Source: Pontibacillus marinus BH030004 = DSM 16465 (GTDB lineage: Bacteria; Bacillota; Bacilli; Bacillales; BH030062). From it: 64,000 bases of DNA. The DNA lies in the NCBI RefSeq assembly GCF_000425225.1, contig NZ_AULJ01000033.1, positions 1 through 64,000 on the forward strand, given 5' to 3'. A program made the translations under genes and the position numbers. Shown one piece after another: positions 26,310-35,373 of this stretch. Within the stretch, counting starts at the first letter, position 1; each line of letters opens with the position of its first letter. The notes beneath the pieces were generated by a model, which saw only the letters and a list, made by a program, of their open reading frames with translations, did not search any database and had not been told where the DNA came from.

Positions 26310-26855
26310 TTATAGCAAGTCATCTAAGTTTGTATCTGAATAAATGGCGATTAGGATAACTGATTTTGTATCTCCAATATTTTTCACAGTATGTGGAACA
26401 CTTGCATTCCAGCAAAAGGAATCGCCTTCTTCTGCAATGATAGAGTCTTCTCCTTGTTCAGCTAAAACTTTTCCTTCTAGCACTAAATGGCATTCTTCCC
26501 CTTCGTGTGCATGAGATTCATCTTCTCCAATGGCAACCCCGGGTGGCGATTCAACGATCCTCAATTGTAACGGACCTTTTGAGGTTAGATGCTCAATTTT
26601 TAAATTTTTGTACGATGAGGTTCTTCTATCATCTTTTCGAACGACACGCATGTGCTGTTTTTTTTCTAATAATAAGTAAGGTAAAGGTACCTTCAGAAAC
26701 TCCGCAATTGTATTTAGTGTGTTAATTGACGGTGATGTATTATTGTTTTCGACATTGCTTATGAATCCTTTAGAAAGTCCTGTAGCTTCGCACATTTGTG
26801 TAATTGTAATATTTTTCCTGTTTCTTATTGCACGAATTTTTGTCCCTATATCCAA
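26310..26855 (-). CDS. XRE-HTH transcriptional regulator with C-terminal cupin
   Basis: A 181-residue one-component regulator. Residues 1-65 are an XRE HTH (ITITQMCEATGLSKGFISNVENNNTSPS); residues about 105-175 are a cupin barrel (ESHAHEGEECHLVLEGKVLAEQ ... GDSFCWNASVPHTVKNIG) that usually senses a small molecule. TTG 26855 is preferred because GAGGTGAT, a full match to the anti-Shine-Dalgarno sequence, precedes it; ATG 26861 lies within that site. It is divergent from catDE and may regulate it; effector unknown. Confidence 0.85.
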   Translation of the reverse strand: MDIGTKIRAIRNRKNITITQMCEATGLSKGFISNVENNNTSPSINTLNTIAEFLKVPLPYLLLEKKQHMRVVRKDDRRTSSYKNLKIEHLTSKGPLQLRIVESPPGVAIGEDESHAHEGEECHLVLEGKVLAEQGEDSIIAEEGDSFCWNASVPHTVKNIGDTKSVILIAIYSDTNLDDLL

Positions 26856-26969
26856 CCTCATCACCTCTGTGTGTTTTCTGTTAAGAAACTTATATATATA
26901 TTAGCAAAAAAAGTATTGACAGTCCATAAGTCATGTTGTTAATTTATATGTAACAGTTATTCGTATTAG

Positions 26970-27011
26970 GAAACAAAACATGCTGATTCTCTTTTTTTAG
27001 CAGTTTGTTTC
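26970..27011. repeat. Inverted repeat between regulator and catD
   Basis: GAAACAAA (26970-26977) pairs with TTTGTTTC (27004-27011), with an inner GCT/AGC. It is in the divergent promoter region, so a regulatory site is possible. Confidence 0.45.
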
Positions 27012-27043
27012 TTAATATGAATACTTTTTCCCTATTAGATAAA

Positions 27044-27055
27044 ACAAACGTTTGT
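27044..27055. promoter_or_regulatory. Perfect 12-bp palindrome, candidate operator for catDE
   Basis: ACAAACGTTTGT is a perfect palindrome 120 bases before catD. Dyads of this size are typical of dimeric repressors; the binding protein is not known. Confidence 0.4.
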
Positions 27056-27175
27056 AACTTAACCTTAGTATGAATGTTAAGTAAGGTTTAAAAGGGAGGG
27101 AGGTACATTTAGTAAGGGATAGGCTAGTTATTCGTTCAGATAAAAATAAACTTATTTCAATAGGAGGAATAAAAA

Positions 27176-27583
27176 ATGATAAACAAAGAAGGTATTGGTG
27201 TATTGTTATTACGAGTTGTTTTAGGAATTATTTTTATAGGACATGGTACTCAAAAATTTCAAGGTGGCATCGCTAATACTGCTGGATGGTTCGATAGTAT
27301 TGGCTTACCTGGATTTTTGGCCTATATAGTAGCAAGTATTGAAGTTGTTGGTGGTATTGCATTGATAATTGGACTAGGAACTCGCATCTTTGGAGGAATA
27401 TTTGTCTTATTACTAGTAGGTGCAATTATTAAAGTTCAATTAGCAGCAGGTTTTATTGGAGGTTACGCCTATGACCTTGCATTACTAGTAATCTCTGCGT
27501 ATTTATTACTTAATGGAAGTAAGTTATACTCTGTTGATAAATATTTATTCAAAAGTAAGAATGAATTAACAAGTCAATCATAG
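27176..27583 (+). CDS. catD: DoxX-family membrane protein CatD
   Basis: A 135-residue four-helix membrane protein of the DoxX family (LRVVLGIIFIGHGTQKF, GFLAYIVASIEVVGGIALI, GIFVLLLVGAIIKVQLAAGF, YDLALLVISAYLLL). In Bacillus subtilis catD (yfiD) is co-transcribed with catE and induced by catechol and quinone stress. The same pair occurs here, 15 bases apart. AGGAGGAA precedes the ATG. Exact biochemical role of CatD is not established. Confidence 0.82.
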   Translation: MINKEGIGVLLLRVVLGIIFIGHGTQKFQGGIANTAGWFDSIGLPGFLAYIVASIEVVGGIALIIGLGTRIFGGIFVLLLVGAIIKVQLAAGFIGGYAYDLALLVISAYLLLNGSKLYSVDKYLFKSKNELTSQS

Positions 27584-27598
27584 AAGGGCTAGGACTTA

Positions 27599-28570
27599 TT
27601 GGATTACAAGAGCAAAAGTATAAAGACAGTTTTAGTGATTATAATTGTTGTTATATTAACGTTTTCATTATTTTTCTTTCTTAAAAAGGAGGGTCTCAAC
27701 GAAGTCATGAGTATGGATGCCTATACAGGGGTCTTAGAACCTCGAGTTGGATATGTGCAGTTACAAGTTTCTAACCTAGAACATTCTTTGAAGTTCTACC
27801 AAGAAATGATAGGGTTTAAGGTATTAGAGAGAGATGAAAAAACAGCAAAACTTACAGCAGATGGTGTGGTACCACAACTTTTATTAAAAGAAGAGGAGTC
27901 TTTTGTTAAGAGACCGAGTAGAACGACCGGTTTATTTCATTTCGCAATTGTCGTTCCTACTAGACAAGATTTAGCTTTATCATTATTACATTTAGTGGAA
28001 GATGGTTATCCAATTCAGGGGGCATCCGACCATCAATATAGCGAAGCGATTTACCTAGCTGATCCAGATAATAATGGTATAGAAATATACGTAGACAGAG
28101 ACTCCAATAAGTGGATAAGAAACGAAAACGGAGGTTATGTTGGAGGAACAGCCTTACTAGATGTTGACAATTTATTATCAGAAGCAAAACAAGGTAAGTG
28201 GAATGGTTTACCTAACGGAACAAGAATAGGACATATGCATTTACAAGTGTCAGACATTGAGGAATCAGAGAAATTTTATGTGGAAGCACTTGGGCTTGAT
28301 ATTGTTGCTAAAGACACTCATATGCTTTTTGTATCCAAAGATGCATACCACCATCACATTGGGATGAACATTTGGGCAGGAAAAGGGTTGCCTGCACCTC
28401 CGGAAAATGCATTAGGATTAAAGTATTTTACCCTTCATTTTACTGAAGAAGAGTATAAAAGTGCAAAATTGAATCTCGAACAGTTAGGTTACAATTATCG
28501 GGAAGACAATTATCAAATATCTGTTAAAGATCCTTCCGGTAATAATATAAAAATATTATTAAAAGATTGA
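27599..28570 (+). CDS. catE: Catechol-2,3-dioxygenase CatE, with N-terminal membrane anchor
   Basis: A 323-residue VOC-fold extradiol dioxygenase that opens the catechol ring. Two VOC modules are visible: VGYVQLQVSNLEHSLKFYQ (about 50) with HFAIVVP and GIEIYVDR, and IGHMHLQVSDIEESEKFY (about 210) with YHHHIGMNIW. Metal ligands of the family (His and Glu) are present. The first 30 residues form a Lys-rich start and a hydrophobic helix (TVLVIIIVVILTFSLFFFL) that the typical shorter CatE lacks, so this copy may be membrane-attached next to CatD. The start is TTG at 27599 with AGGA upstream; a downstream ATG at 27707 would drop the anchor. Confidence 0.82.
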   Translation: MDYKSKSIKTVLVIIIVVILTFSLFFFLKKEGLNEVMSMDAYTGVLEPRVGYVQLQVSNLEHSLKFYQEMIGFKVLERDEKTAKLTADGVVPQLLLKEEESFVKRPSRTTGLFHFAIVVPTRQDLALSLLHLVEDGYPIQGASDHQYSEAIYLADPDNNGIEIYVDRDSNKWIRNENGGYVGGTALLDVDNLLSEAKQGKWNGLPNGTRIGHMHLQVSDIEESEKFYVEALGLDIVAKDTHMLFVSKDAYHHHIGMNIWAGKGLPAPPENALGLKYFTLHFTEEEYKSAKLNLEQLGYNYREDNYQISVKDPSGNNIKILLKD

Positions 28571-28630
28571 TAGAATCCCATTTAACACTTTCAGGGATCA
28601 AATATTTAGAATAGCGATGAAGTGAAATCA

Positions 28631-28683
28631 AACAGTTCCTCATCTTTTTTGGATGAAGGCACTGTTTGAGCTTATTCTTTATT
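28631..28683 (+). terminator. Hairpin after catE
   Basis: TCAAACAGT pairs with ACTGTTTGA across a loop, followed by a weakly T-rich tail. Confidence 0.5.
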
Positions 28684-28834
28684 AGGCAGTACAACCATAC
28701 TATTCTGTAGGAAATTTACTAAGAATTACTAAGAATAATTAATTGGTTATCTTTATGTCGGATTTAACTTAGGACTTAATTAAAATTTAATTTATAATTG
28801 TACTAATAAAGTGCTAACATTGTGAAATATTATT

Positions 28835-28880
28835 AGAGGCTTCTCATTAGTCGAACAAACTTATGAGAAGCCTCTTTTTT
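28835..28880 (+). terminator. GGCTTCTCA-type terminator
   Basis: AGAGGCTTCTCA (28835-28846) pairs with TGAGAAGCCTCT (28864-28875), followed by TTTTTT; TGCTAACAT lies at 28812. The whole unit closely repeats 25961-26026. No gene ends directly before it. Confidence 0.8.
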
Positions 28881-29040
28881 AGTACATCATCTTCCAAGAC
28901 TATGAAGACCTTTAATTATTGAATAGGCTTCATTTTTGATAGGAACATCACTGTTTTAAATAACTAATCTAATAATAATGAAAAAGGTCCCCGATAAGCA
29001 TTACATTGATAGACTTACCAGGAACCATTGAGTGTTGATG

Positions 29041-30432
29041 TTAGAGATTCAAAACGAATAATTTGTCGCGTGTCATTGATTCAATACTGCGGCGTATTCC
29101 TTGTGAGCCGAGTCCGGAGTTTTTAGCTCCAATGAATGGGAAATGGTCAGGGCCGCGTTCTGTTTTTGCGTTCATTTGTACTGAACCTACGTCCAGTTTT
29201 GTAGCGATTTCTCTCGCCTTCTGAACATCTTTTGTAAAAATACTTGCTTGCAGACCGTATTCGGATTGGTTGGAAAGCGATACGAAGTCTTCCTTTTCTT
29301 TAATACGAATGATCGGTAGGACTGGCCCAAAAGGTTCATCCCATGCCACATCCATATCTGAATTTACATGATCTAGTAACGTTGGATAAACCAAATTATC
29401 TTCACGTCTATTTCCTGTAATGAGCTCTGCACCCTTTTCTAAGGCATCATCGATCAAATGTTGCACAAAGTCAGCTGCATCGTTATTGATCAAAGGAGTC
29501 ACTGTTGCATTTTCCTCAGGGGATCCGACCGAGAGATCTTCAACCTTCCGCTTAATTTTCTCTGTTAGATCATTAGCAATAGTGTCAGCTACTAGAACAC
29601 GCTTAATTGCTGTGCAACGTTGACCTGAATAAGAGTAAGTACCACTAACGATGTGTTCAGCTGCTAGGTCAAGTTCAGCATCCTCTAGAACAATCGCAGG
29701 ATCTTTACCCCCGAGTTCTAATACAACGGGAATCATTTTTGCCTTTTGGGATATGTCCTGTCCTGTTTCTGTACTCCCCGTAAATGTAATCATATCAATG
29801 TTCGGGTGTGTAACGAGAAAATCACCAATCTCTGAACCTTTTCCGGACACAAATTGAATTGTATCAGAAGGTAGATTTGTTTCTAGCAGAGCTTCGATCA
29901 TCAGCTGACCACTCAATGCACCTTGTGAAGCTGGTTTGAAAACAACGACGTTTCCAGAGATGAGTGCGGGAGCAATTTTGGAAGCTGCTAAGTTAACCGG
30001 ATAGTTGAATGGAGATATTGCGAGGACAACACCGAGTGGTTCCTGCTCCACCATGGCCAGTTTGCTTGATGATCCGCCTCTGGAAGAATCCCCTTTCAAC
30101 ATTTCACTGTGGATGCGGCAACCTTCCTCAGCAGTGTAACGGATTAGATCTGCTGTCCGTACAACTTCTTTGACAGCCGAAGCGAGGTTTTTACCTACTT
30201 CTTTAGAAATAACCTCACCGATGTGATCTTTTCTTTCTACTAATTGCTCTGCCCATTCGTGTAAAATATCTGCCCGCTTATATACCTCGGTTTCCGACCA
30301 ACTCTGTTGGGCTTCACTAGCGTGATTTATTTTATCGTGTATTTCCTCTTGTGACATCAAGGGAAGAGAGCCAAGAACTTCGTTTCCAGTAACTGAATAA
30401 ATTTTCTTTTCATTTTTGATTGTAATACTGAT
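29041..30432 (-). CDS. gapN: NADP-dependent glyceraldehyde-3-phosphate dehydrogenase (GapN), probable ATC start
   Basis: An aldehyde dehydrogenase of the non-phosphorylating GapN type, which oxidises glyceraldehyde-3-phosphate to 3-phosphoglycerate and makes NADPH. GapN marks are ISPFNYPVNLAASKIAPAL, FTGSTETG, ELGGKDPAIVLEDAEL, the catalytic Cys in YSGQRCTAIKRVLV and FPFIGAKNSGLGSQGI. The first ATG/TTG in frame is near 30360 and has no ribosome binding site, but recognisable protein (KIYSVTGNEVLGSLP) continues upstream in frame. A GGAGGG at 30446-30441 stands 8 bases before an in-frame ATC at 30432, taken here as start. The product is 463 residues, still a little short of the usual 475-490. 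Confidence 0.75.
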   Translation of the reverse strand: MSITIKNEKKIYSVTGNEVLGSLPLMSQEEIHDKINHASEAQQSWSETEVYKRADILHEWAEQLVERKDHIGEVISKEVGKNLASAVKEVVRTADLIRYTAEEGCRIHSEMLKGDSSRGGSSSKLAMVEQEPLGVVLAISPFNYPVNLAASKIAPALISGNVVVFKPASQGALSGQLMIEALLETNLPSDTIQFVSGKGSEIGDFLVTHPNIDMITFTGSTETGQDISQKAKMIPVVLELGGKDPAIVLEDAELDLAAEHIVSGTYSYSGQRCTAIKRVLVADTIANDLTEKIKRKVEDLSVGSPEENATVTPLINNDAADFVQHLIDDALEKGAELITGNRREDNLVYPTLLDHVNSDMDVAWDEPFGPVLPIIRIKEKEDFVSLSNQSEYGLQASIFTKDVQKAREIATKLDVGSVQMNAKTERGPDHFPFIGAKNSGLGSQGIRRSIESMTRDKLFVLNL

Positions 30433-30455
30433 AACCGCAACCCTCCAAATATATT

Positions 30456-30490
30456 AATTATTCAGATTATTATTTATAATCTGAATAATT
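30456..30490. promoter_or_regulatory. Perfect 15-bp inverted repeat upstream of gapN
   Basis: Arms 30456-30470 and 30476-30490 are exact reverse complements around a 5-base spacer. It lies just before the gapN ribosome binding site, so it could be an operator or an RNA hairpin in the leader. Confidence 0.6.
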
Positions 30491-30609
30491 TCAAACCCGG
30501 TGGAAACGGTAACATCAGCCAATTAATCGCTTACAATTTATATATAGTTTAATATAATCTATTATTCTTTCATTTTGATGCAAGTGGGAAATATTGTGAC
30601 CCTGTGTAA

Positions 30610-30638
30610 GTGCCTGTCACCACCCGAATTGTGTCGAA
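30610..30638 (+). repeat. GTGCCTGTCACCACCCGAA-type dispersed repeat, copy 1
   Basis: 29 bases matching, in opposite orientation and with two mismatches, the copy at 58350-58378. Confidence 0.7.
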
Positions 30639-30885
30639 TAGCGTTCGTGACAATCTTGTGTGAGTCCTTTGTATAGGCAATCTTCGAATATTATTTATTA
30701 TTTTTAAGGATTTACACGAATTTATAAGGAATTACGTACTATCTTCTTTTGAGGATAATCTTTTAAAGTTTTTCAGAGGACATTGGATAATTTTAAATTT
30801 TGGGAAAACTTTGAAAATAAGTATAATAAAGAGTATCTCGCTTATACAGAAATAAACAATTGAATTCAGGGGAGGAATTAGTGTG

Positions 30886-31677
30886 ATGAAAAAATTATTA
30901 CTTATGATCGTTTCGAGTATTTTATTGGTCATGATGGCCGCATGTGGATCTGATGATACCTCTAACGGTGATGCTAGCAGTTCAGATTATACATTAGTTG
31001 AAGACGGAAAATTAACATTTGCATCTTCTGGAGAGTACCCTCCATTCAGTAAAACAGATGCGAGCGGTGAAATGTCTGGATATGATATTGAGGTCGGTAA
31101 TGCCATTGCAGAAGAACTTGGCCTGGAACCAAATCAGCAAAAACTAAAGTTTGCTTCCATTGTTGAAGGTGTTAAATCAGGACGTGTGGATGCTGCAGTT
31201 GCGAGTCATACAATTAACGAAAAGCGTTTGAAGAAAGTAGATTTCTCGACTCCTTACTACTATTCAGGAGCTCAGGTGTTTACCCGTCCAGGTAGTGACT
31301 TCGAAAGTCTTGAGGACTTAGAAGGTAAAGAGATCGCTGTATCAAAAGGTTCTACGTATAGTACTTATGCTGAAGAAGTATCAGACAATGTTGTAACATA
31401 TGACAGTGATGTTGTCGCCTTGCAATCTCTTTCTAAGGGACGCCATGACGCTGTAATCACAGATTTCTTAACTGGTAAAGAAGCTATTAAAAACGGTCTT
31501 GATATTAAAGGGAAGAAGATGATTGATCGCAGTGAACAAGCTGTTGCGGTTTCAAAAGAAAACGAAAAGTTACTTGAAGATATTAATGCAGCACTAGAGA
31601 CGCTTCGTGAGAATGGCACGCTTAAGAAGTTAAGTGAAAAGTACTTTGGTTCTGATATAACAACAAAACCAGAGTAA
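30886..31677 (+). CDS. Polar amino-acid ABC transporter, substrate-binding lipoprotein
   Basis: A 263-residue SBP_bac_3 family protein. The signal peptide ends in a lipobox (VMMAAC) so it is anchored outside the membrane. Binding-fold marks: LTFASSGEYPPFSK, GYDIEVGNAIAEELG, RVDAAVASHTINEKR, DFSTPYYYSG. It delivers a polar amino acid (cystine, arginine or glutamine type; not decidable here) to the permease and ATPase genes that follow. GTG 30883 is an alternative start; GGGGAGG is upstream. A promoter is probable near 30797-30825 (TTGGGA-16-TATAAT). Confidence 0.88.
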   Translation: MKKLLLMIVSSILLVMMAACGSDDTSNGDASSSDYTLVEDGKLTFASSGEYPPFSKTDASGEMSGYDIEVGNAIAEELGLEPNQQKLKFASIVEGVKSGRVDAAVASHTINEKRLKKVDFSTPYYYSGAQVFTRPGSDFESLEDLEGKEIAVSKGSTYSTYAEEVSDNVVTYDSDVVALQSLSKGRHDAVITDFLTGKEAIKNGLDIKGKKMIDRSEQAVAVSKENEKLLEDINAALETLRENGTLKKLSEKYFGSDITTKPE

Positions 31678-31701
31678 TAGCTTAATGAGTGTATATATGA
31701 A

Positions 31702-31738
31702 GTCAAAAAGAGTGCGCTGAACGCGTACTCTTTTTGAC
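31702..31738 (+). terminator. Intra-operon terminator after binding-protein gene
   Basis: A 12-bp perfect stem (GTCAAAAAGAGT with ACTCTTTTTGAC) holds T5 in its 3' arm. It probably lowers expression of the permease and ATPase relative to the abundant binding protein. Confidence 0.65.
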
Positions 31739-31757
31739 ATGAATGGAGTTGAAGGGC

Positions 31758-32411
31758 ATGATAGACTTTTTTGAAACCTTGCTAAATAGTAGTGATGTAT
31801 TTTTAAAAGCAGCACAATGGACGCTTGCATTAACAGTCATTTCGATTTTTATTGCAGTTTTTATTGGATTATTTTTTGCTTTTCTTAAGATCTCAAATAT
31901 CAAGCCTTTAGAATGGATTGCAAACGCATATATTTATTTAGTTCGCGGAACGCCTTTAATTGTTCAAATCTTTATCTTCTACTATGGGTTAACTGAAATT
32001 TGGATGATTAATGCTTTTTGGTCAGCTGCATTAGGACTCGCCTTCCACAATGGTGCCTATATTGCTGAGATCTTCCGTGGCTCTATCCAATCCATTGGAA
32101 AAGGGCAATCAGAAGCAGGGCGCTCGCTTGGTATGAATCGGGCTACTACTATGCGACGTATTATCCTACCTCAAGCTCTTCGTCGTGCAATGCCTCCACT
32201 AGGAAACCAATTTATTATCGGATTGAAGGATTCATCTCTTGCTGCCTTTATTGGAGTAGCCGAGTTATTTGGAGTATCAACCACAAAGGGTGCTAACACA
32301 TTTGATTATATGACTTGGTTACTTGTAGGTGCGATTTGGTACCTCATTCTCGTATTTATTGTTACGTTGCTTATGAATGTAGTTGAAAAGAAAATGGCGG
32401 CAAGTGATTAA
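31758..32411 (+). CDS. Polar amino-acid ABC transporter, permease
   Basis: A 217-residue HisM/GlnP-type permease with about five membrane helices. The EAA loop is clear: QSEAGRSLGMNRATTMRRIILPQALRRAMPPLGNQF, cited only by position about 120-150. The ATG at 31758 is preferred (GGAG 9 bases upstream); an in-frame ATG at 31743 has no site. It forms the membrane channel with the neighbouring ATPase. Confidence 0.9.
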   Translation: MIDFFETLLNSSDVFLKAAQWTLALTVISIFIAVFIGLFFAFLKISNIKPLEWIANAYIYLVRGTPLIVQIFIFYYGLTEIWMINAFWSAALGLAFHNGAYIAEIFRGSIQSIGKGQSEAGRSLGMNRATTMRRIILPQALRRAMPPLGNQFIIGLKDSSLAAFIGVAELFGVSTTKGANTFDYMTWLLVGAIWYLILVFIVTLLMNVVEKKMAASD

Positions 32412-32429
32412 TCCAGGAGGGTGATGGAC

Positions 32430-33164
32430 GTGGGTAACAATATGATAGAAGTAAACAAACTAAATAAATATTTTGGAGACTTACATGTACTTAAAGATAT
32501 TGATTTTGAAGTACAGGAAAAAGAAGTGGTTGTATTGATTGGAGCCAGTGGTTCTGGAAAAAGTACATTGCTACGATGTCTCAATTTTTTAGAAATGAAG
32601 AACAGTGGAGAAATCTTCTTGTGGGGAGACGAAGTAAATCCGAAGAAAGAAAACCTCAACCAAGTTCGTCAAAAGATTGGTATGGTCTTTCAGCATTTCA
32701 ACCTATTTCCTCACAAAACGGTGCTTGAAAATGTTATTGAAGCACCGACACAGGTGAAGAAGGTTGCAAAATCAGAAGCTATTAATGAAGGAAATGAACT
32801 TCTCGAGAAAGTTGGATTAGGGGATAAAACCGATGTTTATCCTTCTAAACTTTCTGGTGGACAAAAGCAACGTGTTGCCATTGCACGATCATTGGCCATG
32901 AAACCAGAAATCATGCTGTTTGATGAACCAACTTCTGCTCTGGATCCTGAACTTGTTGGGGAGGTTCTCCAAACGATGAAGGACCTCGCTCATGAGGGAA
33001 TGACGATGGTTGTGGTTACACATGAGATGGGGTTTGCACGTGAAGTAGCGGACCGAGTCGTGTACATGCATGATGGCAAAATCGTAGAAAGCGGAGCACC
33101 GAATGATATATTTGAAAATCCTAGGGAAGAGCGCACGCAAGCGTTTTTAAGTTCCATATTATAA
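32430..33164 (+). CDS. Polar amino-acid ABC transporter, ATPase
   Basis: A 244-residue GlnQ-type ATP-binding protein. Walker [11 protein letters not shown]-loop [11 protein letters not shown], signature [13 protein letters not shown], Walker [14 protein letters not shown] and the H-loop VVTHEM are all present. The GTG at 32430 lies 9 bases after AGGAGG; the ATG at 32424 is too close to the site. A terminator follows. Confidence 0.93.
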   Translation: MGNNMIEVNKLNKYFGDLHVLKDIDFEVQEKEVVVLIGASGSGKSTLLRCLNFLEMKNSGEIFLWGDEVNPKKENLNQVRQKIGMVFQHFNLFPHKTVLENVIEAPTQVKKVAKSEAINEGNELLEKVGLGDKTDVYPSKLSGGQKQRVAIARSLAMKPEIMLFDEPTSALDPELVGEVLQTMKDLAHEGMTMVVVTHEMGFAREVADRVVYMHDGKIVESGAPNDIFENPREERTQAFLSSIL

Positions 33165-33166
33165 AA

Positions 33167-33206
33167 GGAAGAGGTCGCTATTACTAAAGGGTAGCGGCCT
33201 CTTTTG
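33167..33206 (+). terminator. Terminator of the amino-acid ABC operon
   Basis: AAGAGGTCGCTA pairs (one G-U) with TAGCGGCCTCTT, followed by TTTT. Confidence 0.8.
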
Positions 33207-33340
33207 CGTTAAGTGCCGGGAGTAACCTGGCATAGATCCATTAATATTAGAGGTTATTCAAAGGAGGAAATTGAAACTATAACTATTGAATCTATTCTAA
33301 GTATGGGTCCTGACTTATAATAAAAGTAGTAACGGAATTT

Positions 33341-35314
33341 TTGGTGATTGATACTCAAACAGGATTAGGGGGATTGAGTAAGTTGGATTCGAAACTATTA
33401 GATTTATTAGCTCAAAGGTATGATAATGAGGAACAAATCGTTACAGAGATTGCTAACCGAGAAGCTATTTTACACCTTCCAAAAGGGACAGAGCATTTTG
33501 TTAGTGACTTGCACGGAGAATATCAAGCTTTTCAACATGTGTTAAGGAATGGTGCAGGAAAAGTAAAAGAAAAAATAAGAGATATTTTTAAGGATGAATT
33601 AACTGATCAAGAAATCAATGAATTTTCCACATTAGTGTATTATCCGGAAGAAAAGGTAAAGTTAATCAAGGTTAGTATGAATAATGAACAAGAGTTAAAT
33701 CAGTGGTACACCGAAATAATCGACCATATGATTAAACTCATCCCCTACGTTTCATCAAAGTACACACGGACGAAATTACATAATGCATTACCAAAACAGT
33801 TTGTTTTTATTATTGAAGAGTTATTGTATAAAACGGGTGATCATTTAAATAAAGAAGAATATTATACAAAAATTGTCCAACAAATTATCTCTCTTGGACA
33901 AGCCGAGAAGCTCATCATTGGTCTTTCATATACCATACAAAGACTGGTTGTTGACCACCTTCATGTAGTAGGTGATATATATGACCGCGGTCCTGAACCA
34001 GATAAAATAATGGATACACTAATCAACTATCATTCAGTTGATATTCAATGGGGAAACCACGATGTATTATGGATTGGCGCTTTTGCTGGGTCAAAAGTGT
34101 GCCTTGCTAATATTATTCGAATTTGTGCTCGCTACGCCAACCTGGATATTATCGAGGATGCGTACGGCATCAACCTTAGACCACTTCTTAATCTGGCGGA
34201 AAAATATTACGAAGATAATCCAGCTTTTAGGCCTAAACTACAAGCTGGTGAAGAAATGTCTGATTATGAACAAATACAAATCACAAAAATCCATCAAGCC
34301 ATTGCGATGATTCAGTTTAAACTTGAAAGCCCGATCATTAAAAGACGTTCAGATTTTCATATGGAAGGAAGGCTTTTACTTGAGAAGGTTGATTATGATC
34401 GCAACGATATAACGATCCGTGGTAACATGTATTCCCTAGACAATACGTGTTTTGCAACAGTTGATCCAAAACAGCCCGCAGCATTGTTGGAGGAAGAGGA
34501 ACAGGTAATAGATAAACTGTTATTTTCTGTCCAGCATTCAGAAAAGTTGGCAAGACATATGAATTTCCTAATGAAAAAAGGGAGTTTGTATCTGAAGTAT
34601 AATGGCAATTTACTGATTCATGGATGCATCCCATTAGATGATGAGGGTAATATGGCAGAAATGAAAATAGGGGATAAAACCTATGCAGGTCGAGAATTAT
34701 TGGATGTTTTTGAATGGTACGTAAGACATGCTTTTGCACATCCTGAAAAAACAGATGATCTAGCAACAGATATCATATGGTATTTGTGGGCCGGAAAATA
34801 TTCCTCACTCTTTGGAAAAAAAGAAATGACTACCTTTGAAAGGTATTTTATTAAGGATAAACATACGCATAAAGAGATCAAAAATCCTTATTACCATTTA
34901 CGTGAAAAGGAAGAAACTTGTCGTACCATTTTAAAAGATTTTGGTTTAAACCCTGACCAAGGCCATATTATTAATGGGCATACTCCCGTAAAGGAAATTG
35001 AAGGTGAAAATCCTGTAAAGGCAAATGGGAAAATGATTGTGATAGACGGTGGTTTCTCCAAGGCTTATCAGTCCACAACAGGTATCGCCGGTTACACCCT
35101 CCTTTTCAATTCATATGGCATGCAGATTGTCGCTCATAAACAATTCACGTCAAAAGAGGATGTCTTGGAAAATGGTACTGATGTATTATCTGTAAGAAGA
35201 TTGGTAGATGAAGAACTAGAGCGAAAAAAGGTACAAGAAACAAATGTAGGCGAGGAATTATTACAGGAAATCTCGATTTTAAAAAGTCTTTTGGAACATC
35301 GTTATATGAATTAA
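33341..35314 (+). CDS. fbp: Fructose-1,6-bisphosphatase, class III
   Basis: A 657-residue class III FBPase (Firmicutes type), the gluconeogenic step from fructose-1,6-bisphosphate to fructose-6-phosphate. It has the metallophosphatase motifs [13 protein letters not shown] (about 50), [11 protein letters not shown] (about 212), [11 protein letters not shown] (about 237) and the C-terminal INGHTPVKE and [11 protein letters not shown]. The start is uncertain: TTG 33341 has no clear ribosome binding site, and in-frame TTGs at 33374 and 33383 follow AGGGGGA. Homology to Bacillus Fbp begins around [16 protein letters not shown]. Confidence 0.92.
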   Translation: MVIDTQTGLGGLSKLDSKLLDLLAQRYDNEEQIVTEIANREAILHLPKGTEHFVSDLHGEYQAFQHVLRNGAGKVKEKIRDIFKDELTDQEINEFSTLVYYPEEKVKLIKVSMNNEQELNQWYTEIIDHMIKLIPYVSSKYTRTKLHNALPKQFVFIIEELLYKTGDHLNKEEYYTKIVQQIISLGQAEKLIIGLSYTIQRLVVDHLHVVGDIYDRGPEPDKIMDTLINYHSVDIQWGNHDVLWIGAFAGSKVCLANIIRICARYANLDIIEDAYGINLRPLLNLAEKYYEDNPAFRPKLQAGEEMSDYEQIQITKIHQAIAMIQFKLESPIIKRRSDFHMEGRLLLEKVDYDRNDITIRGNMYSLDNTCFATVDPKQPAALLEEEEQVIDKLLFSVQHSEKLARHMNFLMKKGSLYLKYNGNLLIHGCIPLDDEGNMAEMKIGDKTYAGRELLDVFEWYVRHAFAHPEKTDDLATDIIWYLWAGKYSSLFGKKEMTTFERYFIKDKHTHKEIKNPYYHLREKEETCRTILKDFGLNPDQGHIINGHTPVKEIEGENPVKANGKMIVIDGGFSKAYQSTTGIAGYTLLFNSYGMQIVAHKQFTSKEDVLENGTDVLSVRRLVDEELERKKVQETNVGEELLQEISILKSLLEHRYMN

Positions 35315-35341
35315 TTTTCTCAATGTTTATTAGCTAGAAAA

Positions 35342-35373
35342 AAAGAGCGCTTCATTCCTGAAGCGCTCTTTGT
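35342..35373. terminator. Bidirectional terminator between fbp and TelA-like gene
   Basis: AAAGAGCGCTTC pairs with GAAGCGCTCTTT; A- and T-runs on both sides let it work for the two converging genes. Its right part overlaps the end of the TelA-like gene. Confidence 0.75.
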
